Assembly (NCBI RefSeq): GCF_900090045.1
Contig: NC_041786.1
Span: 1,668,501 to 1,732,500 of the forward strand
From: Plasmodium malariae
Taxonomy: Eukaryota > Apicomplexa > Aconoidasida > Haemosporida > Plasmodiidae
Direction of reading: 5' to 3'
DNA: 64,000 nt
A program made the position numbers and the translations under genes. The notes under the pieces are model-generated. The model was not told the origin of the DNA and ran no database searches. It saw nothing but the letters and a program-made list of their open reading frames with translations. Shown one piece after another: positions 48,401 through 58,264 of the stretch (the first letter of the stretch is position 1; each line of letters begins with the position of its first letter).

Positions 48401-49921
48401 GCTGCATGGTGAGCTACAATTTGCGTCGTCACTTTTTCGGAAAATATCGTCTGGAGTATCCCTTTTTGCACCTTCATCCCTTTGACCCTGTTCTGTCAAA
48501 GTATGCAGACATTCATTTTTCTGATTAACGATATCGTCAAATTTGTCCAAAAATATGGAAGCGTAATAGCCCATACAAAGAATCTTCAACGATTTTGATG
48601 TTGGCGTAAAATCCAGGATACTATGATTGTGAATAAAAAAAAAATTATAAAAATTGGTGTAATTCTTTAAAATTTTTTTATCTAGCTTTTTTAAAATTCT
48701 TTTATGTGTTAATAATATACCATAAAAAAGTAAAGTAGTAAATTTTACATTGCAACAAGTAGGGATATTTGTATTTTTTATTATATACAAATCTTCAGTT
48801 AATTCTTCATTTTTCTTAGATTCTATATATATCAATTTTAATATAATTTCTTTTGAGAAAATCATAAAATTATTAAAATATGTTCTACATTGGTAGACAT
48901 CTTCTCTACTTAAAAATTGAGCATACAAAATGGAACAAGCTTCTTTCGATTTATCATTTTTTTTAACATAATAATAATATATATCTTGAATATTATTTAA
49001 AATATTTTCATTTAAATTTGCTAGTTTAAATGGTATATATAAGCAGAAGGATAACCAAATTTTTAAAATATATAAAATTACCCATGAATTATCTTCATCC
49101 GTTTTGTCATATTTTAACTTACTTACGTAATTAAAAACATCCTCTTCTTCTCTTAATGTAAGAAGTGTATCTACTATGCCATTTAAACAATATGCGTCAC
49201 ACGGAAATAATGTTTTAATTTTTTTTTCTCCTCTTACAGATATTAACGTGTTGTAATATTTAAACACTTCTTCTATAATTATGTACATCTTCAAAAATTT
49301 GCTCTCGGCATCCTCTTCGTTTTTTGCGCCATTTCCAGCTTCCGCATTTCTGTTACTGATATTTGCATTCCTTTTTTCTTTATTTGCCTGACCATTATAA
49401 TTACGATCATCATTTTTATTGTCCTTGTCATTATGGGCATTATCGTTGTCATTATGGTCATTATTGTCATCCTCACCTCTTTCTTCCTCTTCTTGTTCCT
49501 CCTCCTCCTTCTCTCTTTTTTCCCTAGAACTTACGGGTGTACCCTCCCCCATTTCATCAGAGGCACTTGTCCTCCTTGTATGTCTCACTTTCTTTTCAGC
49601 CCTGATGATAACATTATTAATTTCACTCCTCTCATTCTCAAATTTAACCTTAAAATATTTGATAATGCCTGCTAATTTATTAAAAGTCTTCTTTAAAAAA
49701 TCTAAGAACGAATGAATCAGAAGAGTCAAATGAACATCCAACACTGTCTTTACTTCTCTATAACTATTTAAACAATTGCTTAAGTATTGTAAATTACCTA
49801 TAATATGTGAATAATTTTTTATCATTTTATTTTCTTCCTCATTATCCAAATAGCCTTTTATTATTTCTATCTTCTTTTCGACACTTTCATATTCACGAAA
49901 AAATGTTACTTTATTTTCCAT
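42440..49921 (-). CDS. TBCD: Tubulin-specific chaperone D (tubulin-folding cofactor D), giant form
   Basis: Cofactor D takes part in folding and dissociation of the alpha/beta-tubulin dimer. Exon 1 (49921-43026, donor CAG|GTGAGA) and exon 2 (42719-42440, acceptor GGTAG) close in phase (AG|A = Arg) to 2391 residues, about twice the human protein (~1190). The N terminus carries the family's R-E-V...L-D-x-H-L stretch near residue 60. STVRWCLSKSFGNI near 602 matches the T-V-R-W-S-A-A-K-G-I-G block. NIRKSAMSLLQIFIGN fits the C-R-R-A-A...Q-E block. Residues ~925-1025 (NIDILST..., HENINIRLLSAESLANLSA, IKHGSIICISKIL) match the central HEAT repeats. Exon 2 (YPKIREFTNEYLY..., DLDDIISILISTQ) matches the extreme C terminus. 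The extra length comes from Asn/Asp/Glu, Ser/Thr and Thr-rich insertions, plus an NVVDVV repeat encoded by an 18-bp unit at about 45297-45350. Function inferred from family. Confidence 0.88.
45290..45352. repeat. 18-bp coding repeat in TBCD (NVVDVV)
   Basis: About three copies of a ttaactacatcgaccacg unit keep the frame and encode NVVDVV in a low-complexity insertion. Confidence 0.8.
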
Positions 49922-49977
49922 TTAGAACAAAACACCAAGAGTTAAAGCTCAATTGATATATGCTTTATGTATTATGT

Positions 49978-50312
49978 ATATACTACATATACCACATATA
50001 CTACATATACCGGATATACTACATATACCACATATACTACATATACCGGATATACTACATATACCACATATACTACATATACCGCATATACTACATATAC
50101 CACATATACTACATATACCACATATACTACATATACCGCATATACTACATATACCGCATATACTACATATACCGCATATACTATATACCGCATATACTAC
50201 ATATACATATACTACATATACCGCATATACTACATATACTGCATATACTACATATACCACATATACTACATATACCGCATATACCGCATATACCGCATAT
50301 ATCACGTACACT
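49978..50312. repeat. 9-bp minisatellite (tatacYRCa), ~330 bp
   Basis: Alternating 9-mers tatactaca and tataccgca/tataccaca/tataccgga form 18-bp dimers over ~330 bp. The period is a multiple of three and no stop occurs, so several frames on both strands are open across the array (YTTYTAYT, HILHIP, VYVVYAVY, GICSIC). These are artefacts. The array is one of the more GC-containing repeats in the window. Confidence 0.9.
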
Positions 50313-50436
50313 ACATATATTATATATATGTAATTTATATGGTATATGAAAAAAGTTACACAACAAAAAATTAGTTTCAACGTGAGCCCTATTATTATAT
50401 ACGTTATACGGTATTATACGTATAAAAAAGAAAAAT

Positions 50437-50468
<32 letters not shown>

Positions 50469-50749
50469 GATGGTATATATCTCTTCTTAATCGAGGAAAA
50501 GGCTCAAAGAGATATGCTATGCAAAATGTAAAAATCAGCCTCGAAAAAAATGCTGCTTCGGTACGAAAAGATACGCAGTGAATGTATTACTCATTTGTAT
50601 TAATATATGTACGTATGAATGCATGTATATATATATATATATATATATACTTACGAACGATCATACATGTGCACTCATGCATAAGCTCAGTTGGCTAAAT
50701 TTATTTAATATATAAAAAAAAATTAAAAATGAAAAATGCACAATATAAA

Positions 50750-50905
50750 ATAAAAAATGTAAAAAATATAAAATTAAAAATATAAAATTAAAAATATAAA
50801 ATTAAAAATATAAAATTAAAAATATAAAATTAAAAATGTAAAATTAAAAATGTAAAATTAAAAGTATAAAATATAAAATGAAAAATTAAAAGTGTAAAAT
50901 ATAAA
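50750..50905. repeat. 13-bp AT repeat (aaaatataaaatt)
   Basis: Roughly eight to ten degenerate copies of aaaatataaaatt/aaaatgtaaaatt upstream of ATG12. Confidence 0.7.
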
Positions 50906-51020
50906 ATGAAAAAATGTAAAAAAGAGAAAAATACTCAAAAAAAGATGAGAAAAAAAAAAGAATATATGCGCAAAATTACAAGGATAACATTTTTCACTTG
51001 AAAATATTTACGTTAAAATA

Positions 51021-51968
51021 ATGGCAAATTCTATTATACATTATTTTCCAAACTTTGATAAAAAACCAGATATGCGTGAATGTTTACTATGTAGACGTAA
51101 TAAAAAAGGTATAAAAATAAATAAATAAAATATACATATGTATATAATTTTGCGTAGATTTATATATATTACTATTTTAAAAGCAAAATTGGGAGAAAGT
51201 GTAGAAAATGTTTGCCCATGCCGTACATTTTTTCATAGTTTTTTCGAGGACTTGCAAAAAATAGAGCTATATTTTGTATATATTTTTATGACCACTTTTA
51301 ACACACATACGTACATAAATATAAATGTATATACCTTTCTACATGCTTAATATATGTGCATTTCTCCTTCAAAAAAGTGAAAATAGTACTTAAAAGCATT
51401 AGTGGCACGACGATTTTGAAAAAGAATAAAATTCTGATAAATGGAAATGAAACATTATTTTCCGTGTTAAATTTTCTTAAAAAAATATTTAACAGATATG
51501 AATATATAGTAAGAAATGTTTATAATTATAAACATACAAATAAAGCTTGCTTATGTTTATATAATACTTATGTTTACATCATGTGTACGTGTACATCATG
51601 TATATGTTTACAATTCTCATGTCGTATTAATAGTTTTTATTTTTAACGAAAATAGTGAAATATACGTATCTACATTTTTGTTTGCAGTACCTTTACATTA
51701 ATAATACCGTAAGTCCAAATCTTGATGATTTCATATCAGACCTTTTCGATGTAAGATCTTTTTAGAAAAAATTAAAATTCAAAGAATCATGTGTACATAT
51801 ACATGAATGTATATATATGAGTATATATATATGTATAAATGCCCGAACAAAGACACACAAAAACATACATATGTATTATACATACGTATTTATTTTATGC
51901 CCCCTTTTCAGCTGTACCAAATATCAAACAGCTTAAATATCTCATATAGCTTCTCACCAGCATACTAG
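51021..51968 (+). CDS. ATG12: Autophagy-related ubiquitin-like protein ATG12
   Basis: ATG12 is the ubiquitin-like partner of ATG5 in ATG8 lipidation, which in malaria parasites serves apicoplast maintenance. Exons 51021-51108, 51378-51508, 51688-51750 and 51912-51968 join in phase to give 112 residues. The ubiquitin-like fold follows the family line by line: KIVLKSISGTTILKKNKILI (beta hairpin), TLFSVLNFLKKIF (helix), YLYINNTVSPNLDDFISDLFD (family F-x-Y-x-N-x-x-F-x-P-x-P-D) and LNISYS (last strand). It ends SPAY without the terminal Gly needed for conjugation, as reported for apicomplexan ATG12, which binds ATG5 non-covalently. The N-terminal 30 residues contain a C-x-x-C pair (CLLC). The exon 2 acceptor (TTCAAAAAAG) is poor but is the only one that keeps phase. 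A donor-like CAG|GTAAAG follows the stop at once. Confidence 0.88.
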
Positions 51969-52057
51969 CAGGTAAAGGAAAAAAAAGTATATATCAAAAA
52001 ATGATGAGAACATAAAACCGTTTGATAGCGTCAAATTTGTTCCGTTATAATTATATA

Positions 52058-52095
<38 letters not shown>

Positions 52096-52386
52096 CACAA
52101 TACATTAGTGCTGCGCACGATTTAAAAGAAAAAAACATCAAAAAGGAAAATGGCAAGATGAATATGTAGCAAAATAGAATAAAAGAAAAAAAAATGCACT
52201 CTGAGTAAAATTAAATTTTATGAATAAACCAAAACATACCATAAATCATCTTTGTTTTCCGTATTTGGAATCTTTTTACTAATATTATATTTTTCCTTTT
52301 TTAATAGAAAAATGAATTTATTTAGTTTATTTGTTCTGTTACCTGGTCCTACTTTTTCGTATTCATTTTTGAACTGCTATTCTTAT
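51969..52386. other. Convergent gap (0.4 kb)
   Basis: 3' ends of ATG12 and the coiled-coil gene. It contains a (TA)n tract at 52064-52088 and otherwise nothing recognisable. Confidence 0.6.
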
Positions 52387-53813
52387 TCATGCTTTTTTAT
52401 TTAAATTGTACCGGCTTGAAAAGCTTACAATTTCTTCGTCGTAAATATTACTGCTACTACTACCACAACTATGACTATTGCTTCTGCTGCTGCTTCTAGT
52501 AGTACTAGGACGTTTGCATGAGCTATTTTTATCTCGCATTTTAGCTTTATTCTTAACATTAGCTGTTAAAACACAGCTATCCTGAGTGTTCCTCTTTTTT
52601 TTATTTTTATCTTTTTTTTTACTTAAATTATAAAATTGAGCATTAAAAATAGCATCTTCTTGCACCTTTTTTTCTACTTCTATTTTGTATTCTTTATTTT
52701 GTTCATCTTTTTTATTATTTGCTTTTTTTAATGCTTTAATGTTTTCTGCATATTTTTTAAGTTTATCTTTATCATTTTTTTGATCCTTTTCTAAATTCTG
52801 AATTTTTTCAGTAAGATATGTTATTCTACTATTCTGTTGTTGAATCTTCTTTTTACAATTTTCATTTTCATCTATTTTTTCTTTTATATTCTTATTTAAT
52901 TTTTGAATTTTTTCCTCCAATGTAGTAATTTCACTTTCTTTTGCATTCATGTGCTCATTTATTTTATCTTGTCTTTTTAAATTATTACAAACAGCTTGTT
53001 TATTTTTTGCATTTTCATTTTGAAGAGATATTATTTTCTCATCCAAACGTTTTACATTATTATTTAATGTACCAATTTCATTGTTTTTTTCGTATATTTC
53101 ATTTTTTAAAACTGTTATTTGTTCACTCATGTTATTAATGTCAACATTTTTATTCTTATCTATATGTAGTAAATGTTTTATTTCTGCTTCTAACTCTTCT
53201 TTTTCACAATGAAATTTATTTAATTCTTGCAACAGCTTTTTTTCATTTTTTCTTAATGTAATCACCTCTTTTTCTTTTTCGTCGTATATGTGTTGTAGCT
53301 CCTTGCACTTCTTGACGAAGTTTGTAATCTGAAATGAGCGAATTTTTCACAAGCACAAGCAGTTGTACATACATACATAAGCATATACATGCATGAGCGT
53401 ATACGTACATTAGCGTATACATGCATGAGCGTATACATGCATGAGAATATACATACATGAGCATGTCCATATATACACATATATTCTTATACATTTATAT
53501 GAATATACGTATGAAGCGTATGTTGTACATTATCATGCACATGCATGTGCACACAAAAATTCATTTTTACGCACGTGAGCATGTACTTGTCATGTTATGC
53601 CTATATATTGCACACATACTTGTGATGAAAAGGCATCATTTTCCTGTTTGAGGTTGTTTATCTCATCTTTATTATCTTGTAAAATTGAATTTAACTCCGT
53701 CAGTTTGTTAATTAAGTTATCTTCCTCCACTTTGCAACCATTTTTATTCGAGTTGTTTAAAAAGTTATTATTATTGATAGTATTATTTTTTAATTTTGTA
53801 TCTTTTGTTTGTT
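52387..53813 (-). CDS. Coiled-coil protein (first exon unresolved)
   Basis: No family recognised. Two exons are clear: 53813-53620 (acceptor TTTGCAG, donor GTATGT) and 53328-52387 (acceptor ATTTCAG), joined in phase 0, for 378 residues. Exon 53813 begins with two bases of a split codon, so a 5' exon is missing from this model. The only phase-matching candidate I see is 53955-53898 (MCAGHAHIRIYT..., donor GTAACA), which runs through a TA microsatellite and is weak. The protein is a long parallel-type coiled coil with heptads from the first exon (LINKLTELNSILQDNKDEIN) to about residue 270 (EEKIQKLNKNIKEKIDENEN, ITYLTEKIQNLEKDQ). The tail is basic and Ser/Arg-rich (RPSTTRSSSRSNSHSCGSSS), followed by SSRYNLNKKA. 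Structural or cytoskeletal roles would fit, but nothing specific can be claimed. The intron has 16-bp repeats near 53370-53460. Confidence 0.72.
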
Positions 53814-54203
53814 CTGCAAAGAGAAAAAAGTACAATCAGGCACATACATGTTCGTATGTATTATGCATGTACGTGTGAATATGTAAACAAATGTTACCTA
53901 CATATATATATATAATGCAAGTATATATTCTTATATGCGCATGGCCTGCACACATAATGAGACCTTATTTTTTATATATCTAAAGCGTAAGATATATTTT
54001 TTCGTTTTCTCATTTTTTATACATAGTATTTCATTTAACTTTTTAGAGGATATACTGCACTGGAGAATTTTTTATTTTTATCTTTTATTTTGCTCATTTA
54101 AATTAAGAAAAAAAAAAAAAAAAAAAAAAAAAATCGCTTGTAATCAGCCAGGTCTGTATAAAAAAAGAGTGGAATTTCATTTAGTCATAAATAAACAATA
54201 AAA

Positions 54204-55184
54204 ATGAATTACAGTGAATGCTTACATAAGTTTGTTAATGCGCATTCGGATAATTTCTTGCAAAGCTTTTATGCAGTCGTAGAAAGTTCACAAGTAAGAA
54301 AAAAAATAATATTTATTATTGAATGCCATTTACAGGAATTAAGCAATTTTGTGCATATATGAAATGTATATATGTATGCTCATACATATGCATATATATA
54401 TATATATGCGTTTAAAAACATACACATGAATAATGCAGAGCTCGTAATTAAAATATTACGTATTTTGATATTTTGTTTTTTTTTAAAACTTAGATTTATT
54501 TTCTGTCTTTTTTTATATATGTATAAATTTTTTTTTTTTTTTAAAGATAGAATGTCTTGAGTGCCCAATAGAGAAAACAAGCACAGATAACTTTTTAATA
54601 AAGATATATATTAATAATATAGTAAAATAAAAAAATTATTTCGATACCAATATATATGTAATATATGTAATGTATGTAATTTGTGTAATGTATGTAATTT
54701 GTGTAATGTATGTAATTTGTGTAATGTATGTAATTTGTGTAATGTATATGTATATAGACAAATCTATAATATTTGTTATACTGTTGTATAATAATAATTT
54801 ATATATTTTTTCATGGCATTTTTAATCTTCACTTTCTTATAGATACATAACATTAGAACGTTATTATTGACATGCATAAGCGGGTCAGTGAGTAACCTAC
54901 TTCATAATACGGTTATCGACGAAAAAAAAAAATGCTTTTACGTAAATTGTGATAGCGACATTGCTACGAATACTCTTCATAATACTGAGGTAAAGAATGA
55001 GAATAAACATTACGTTAGAGATGATGAACGCAAAGAAAATATTAACAAAACATTCAGTGGTGACGAGTATTTTTTAAATAAATGCAAAACGATATACTAT
55101 ATGAGAAAAAGCTTACAAAATGCTCATATAAAGACAAATGACAACATTAACTTGAAAAACAATATTTTAGATTGTTATATATAA
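54204..55184 (+). CDS. Conserved protein of unknown function, 168 residues
   Basis: Not recognised. Three exons (54204-54293, 54547-54621, 54843-55184), all phase 0, with donors GTAAGA and GTAAAA and acceptors TTAAAG and TTATAG, give 168 residues. The start follows an A-rich AAAA context typical of Plasmodium. The first 90 residues are compact and helical: MNYSECLHKFVNAHSDNFLQ, SFYAVVESSQIECLECPIEK, NFLIKIYINNIIHNIRTLLL. An Asn/Lys/Asp-rich segment follows, then a helix (YFLNKCKTIYYMRKSLQNAH). Three internal exons ending on phase 0, each cleanly continuing a helix, argue for a real gene. The closely spaced neighbour downstream is MED6-like, but no functional link follows from that in this genome. 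Intron 2 contains an 18-bp repeat at 54655-54745. Confidence 0.68.
54655..54745. repeat. 18-bp repeat in intron (gtaatgtatgtaatttgt)
   Basis: About four to five copies of gtaatgtatgtaatttgt follow the donor of exon 2. They supply many GTA motifs that could act as decoy donors. Confidence 0.8.
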
Positions 55185-55216
55185 ATAATTTTATTATTTC
55201 TCCATTTTCTGTTGTT

Positions 55217-55253
<37 letters not shown>

Positions 55254-55347
55254 ACTTATTGAGAAGAAAAATTAAAAGTACTGCAAAAAAAATAGCTAAA
55301 AAATAGCACAAAATAAAATAAACATGAACCGACTTGAATAAACAACA

Positions 55348-56013
55348 TTACATAATCAAACGAATTGTGGCTTCCTTCCCTGCTGTTTTAGCTACACATT
55401 TTTTTTTTTTTTTTTTTTTTGTTGAAATATATACATCGTTAAGATGATAGTCTTTGTACAGATTATCCATCTGTTCGTCTAATTTGCTTTCAAAATAATA
55501 GTTTGACGTTATATTAAAATTCGTCATATCATTTACACAATCATAAAAATTCTCTATATTTCGTACAATACTATTTATTTTATTTGTTAGTAACTCCCCA
55601 AACGACCTAGAGCTGTATATTTTTCCATTGAAAATACAAAACATTTGAATAACCTTTTTGCAAAAAACATTTTTCAATTTATATTTATGTGTCAACGAAA
55701 TATGAAATATAGAATTTGTATTATAATATATATGAATACCAACTAAATCAGAAGGTTCATTTATCTTTAAAATACTAAGGTTATCATAAGTTATATCGTA
55801 AAGGTATCCTTCTTCATCATCATTAACAATTTTTCCTACTCGAATTTTTTCATTTAAGGATATATGACTTCTAGATGTATAGAAAGGGGATGTGTAAAAA
55901 TAATTTAATGCATTTTCTGTATTGTTCAGTATATTTTTCGACAAATATAAGTTATCAACATACTCAATTTTATTTTCTTTTTTAAGTGTAGATTCGTAAT
56001 ACGATTCTGTCAT
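55348..56013 (-). CDS. MED6: Mediator complex subunit 6 (MED6)-like protein
   Basis: MED6 is a head-module subunit of Mediator, the RNA polymerase II co-activator. The gene is a single exon of 221 residues. Three blocks line up with MED6 in order and spacing. ALNYFYTSPFYTSRSH (about residues 36-51) matches the diagnostic N-V-L-D-Y-F...P-F-Y block. DLVGIHIYYNTNSIFHI (~88-104) matches the M-V-G-I-E-Y-I-L...I-L-F-I-I strand pair. VIQMFCIFNGKIYSSRSFGE followed by LLTNKINSIVRNIENFYD (~120-160) matches the Y-Y-I-I-x-G-x-I-Y-Q-A-P...N-S-R family core and helix. A 30-residue insertion separates blocks one and two, and the C terminus carries a Lys tract. The start ATG at 56013 sits just before the first block. 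Recognition is by eye from memory of the family; I rate it likely, not proven. Confidence 0.65.
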   Translation of the reverse strand: MTESYYESTLKKENKIEYVDNLYLSKNILNNTENALNYFYTSPFYTSRSHISLNEKIRVGKIVNDDEEGYLYDITYDNLSILKINEPSDLVGIHIYYNTNSIFHISLTHKYKLKNVFCKKVIQMFCIFNGKIYSSRSFGELLTNKINSIVRNIENFYDCVNDMTNFNITSNYYFESKLDEQMDNLYKDYHLNDVYISTKKKKKKKCVAKTAGKEATIRLIM

Positions 56014-56272
56014 TATCTCCCCCTTTTTCCCTTAAACAATAACAAAAAAGCAGTTATTCGGATTCGCGTCATACATATGGATATAACACATATATATGTA
56101 CACATATACATATACATACATACATACATACATACATACATACATACATACATACATACATACATACATACATACATACATACATACATACATACATACA
56201 TACATACATACATACATACATACATACATACATACATACATACATACATACATACATACATACATACATACA

Positions 56273-56304
<32 letters not shown>

Positions 56305-57615
56305 AATTTTATGCAAACATACTTTATATTGACACCCTCTTCTTATTCCTCTTGTTATGCATATATATTTATATGTATACACTAAGTACCTAATTGGTAA
56401 TATTCCGTAACGTACTATGCACAGATTTGGAATTCGTTTTAGATTAAAACCACTTAATTTAATGATTGAAAATTGAAAAAGAGTTTCCTTTTTTTTTTGG
56501 AAATAAAATTTTTTTCTCTATAAAAATTTTATTGGCTTTATTATTTTTTCATTTACCCAAAAAGAAAAAACTAATACAAAGTAGTACAAAATGGTACAAA
56601 ATAGTACAAAATAATATAATTAATTCTGCAAATGTATAAAACTTAAAAGGTAAAAAATTCAAATGTAGGAACTCACATGACGAATACATAAATACATACA
56701 AATATAAGTTTATATATATATTATAAAAACATAAGTTCGTAAAGAACGATTATAATAAATATTAAATACTAGTGCTTTACTTCCTTTATTTTAAAGGTGC
56801 AGTATTTTTTATGTATTACCTAAAGTTTTTAAGTTTCTAGTAATGAAATATACAATTTTTTTTTTAATATAGTAAGGTTAACTTAAAAATTTTAACCATG
56901 TTTTTATGGTTCAAAAACTATGTTTATATACACATATTTGGTAATTTGAGAGAAGCATAAAAAAAAAAAAAAAAAAAATAGCATTCAAAATGACTTGAAA
57001 AAATAAAAAAAATAATTCAACAAAATTAGTTATAAATATATAAATGGAGAATATAATAACAATATATAAAAAGTAATAGGTGTATAAAAGGTGAATGGTC
57101 ATATAATAACATCATGCTTTTTATGTTGTTCATAATAGAATGAGATAACTTAAGGTGAACTTAAATGTTATGTATGTGATTTGCGAATATACATTTATAT
57201 ATTTATACATAAACACACACATACATGTGTTAATCCTTTTAATAAAATACATTTTATTTAAACACAAGAAACATATTCATCATTTATTTAAACAAAACAT
57301 AAATCTGCATTAACACATATGTTTGAAAAAGAAGTTGATCCTGTATTCATACTATGCTGGAGGAACAAAATTGAAACTTCAGCAATATGTAATCCAATAA
57401 TATATCAATTAAAAAATAGTTTTAAACGTAGTCTTTAACAAACTTTTTGTAGAACAAATATGTATGTACATATATTTGTATTATATATATGGACATATAT
57501 GTATTATATATATATTACGTATGTATGTATAATTAAATAATTTTATATCTGTGGTTAACATATCAACTTTTTACTAACATTTTACTTCTTCATTGATACA
57601 ATTAAAAAAAAAAAA

Positions 57616-57654
<39 letters not shown>

Positions 57655-58264
57655 CATGTATGTATGTAAATTCACACTAATTATAATCTTTTAACGATTT
57701 AACTGTTAACAAATGAAAAAATATTTCCAAAATAAATTAAAAATGGCATAATTATAACATAGAAATTATTTTCTTGTACCTGCATAAAGATATATGTGCA
57801 CATATATATATATAAAGTCATATGTTATACTGTTGGGCACTTTTCGTTTTTATATGTACATTTAAATATTAAAAAATAGCATCATCAGTAAATTAGAACA
57901 TAGTGCAACACAATGAAGACATACATACACATATGTATGTATACATAGATATTATGTGCTCACATATGTAAAAATAAGAGAATTCGAAAGATACAAGGTA
58001 TATGAAGTTTAAAAAAAAAAAAGAGAAAAATATCCATAACATATCCATAACATACTTGTACGATAATGATTATAATATAATATTAACTGTTCAGTATTGT
58101 AAGATTTAACGAAATAAATGTAGTTTGTTACATATAAAATTAGAAAACAACTTTTATAATAATTGAAAACATAAAAAAAAAATTGTATATATATGTATAT
58201 ATGTAAATATATGTTTGTATGTATAATATATATGCAATTAAATGCAATTCTTCGATGAATGCAA
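56014..58264. other. Gap between MED6-like gene and the ACC 3' end (2.25 kb)
   Basis: It starts with the CATA microsatellite. Further on are poly(dA) at 56957-56978, (TA)n near 57620-57650 and TATG-rich patches. This is the only tandem (non-alternating) gene pair in the window. No exon is seen. Confidence 0.6.
56108..56302. repeat. Pure (CATA)n microsatellite, ~48 units
   Basis: About 190 bp of uninterrupted CATA repeat ending ~95 bp upstream of the MED6-like start codon. It is open on both strands (YIHT/VCMY) and non-coding. It is the longest perfect microsatellite in the window. Confidence 0.95.

Larger units (their letters stand above)
49922..51020. other. Divergent gap (1.1 kb) between TBCD and ATG12
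   Basis: Dominated by the 9-bp minisatellite 60-390 bp upstream of the TBCD start, then poly(dT) at 50440-50463 and an AAAATATAAAATT repeat at 50750-50900. There is no exon. Confidence 0.7.

Noticed and set aside
51138..51701. Plus ORFs covering ATG12 introns
   Set aside because: They read through intron DNA; only the segment 51378-51508 fits ATG12.
56032..56385. ORFs of MYVC/YIHT repeats
   Set aside because: Pure CATA microsatellite, open on both strands by arithmetic.
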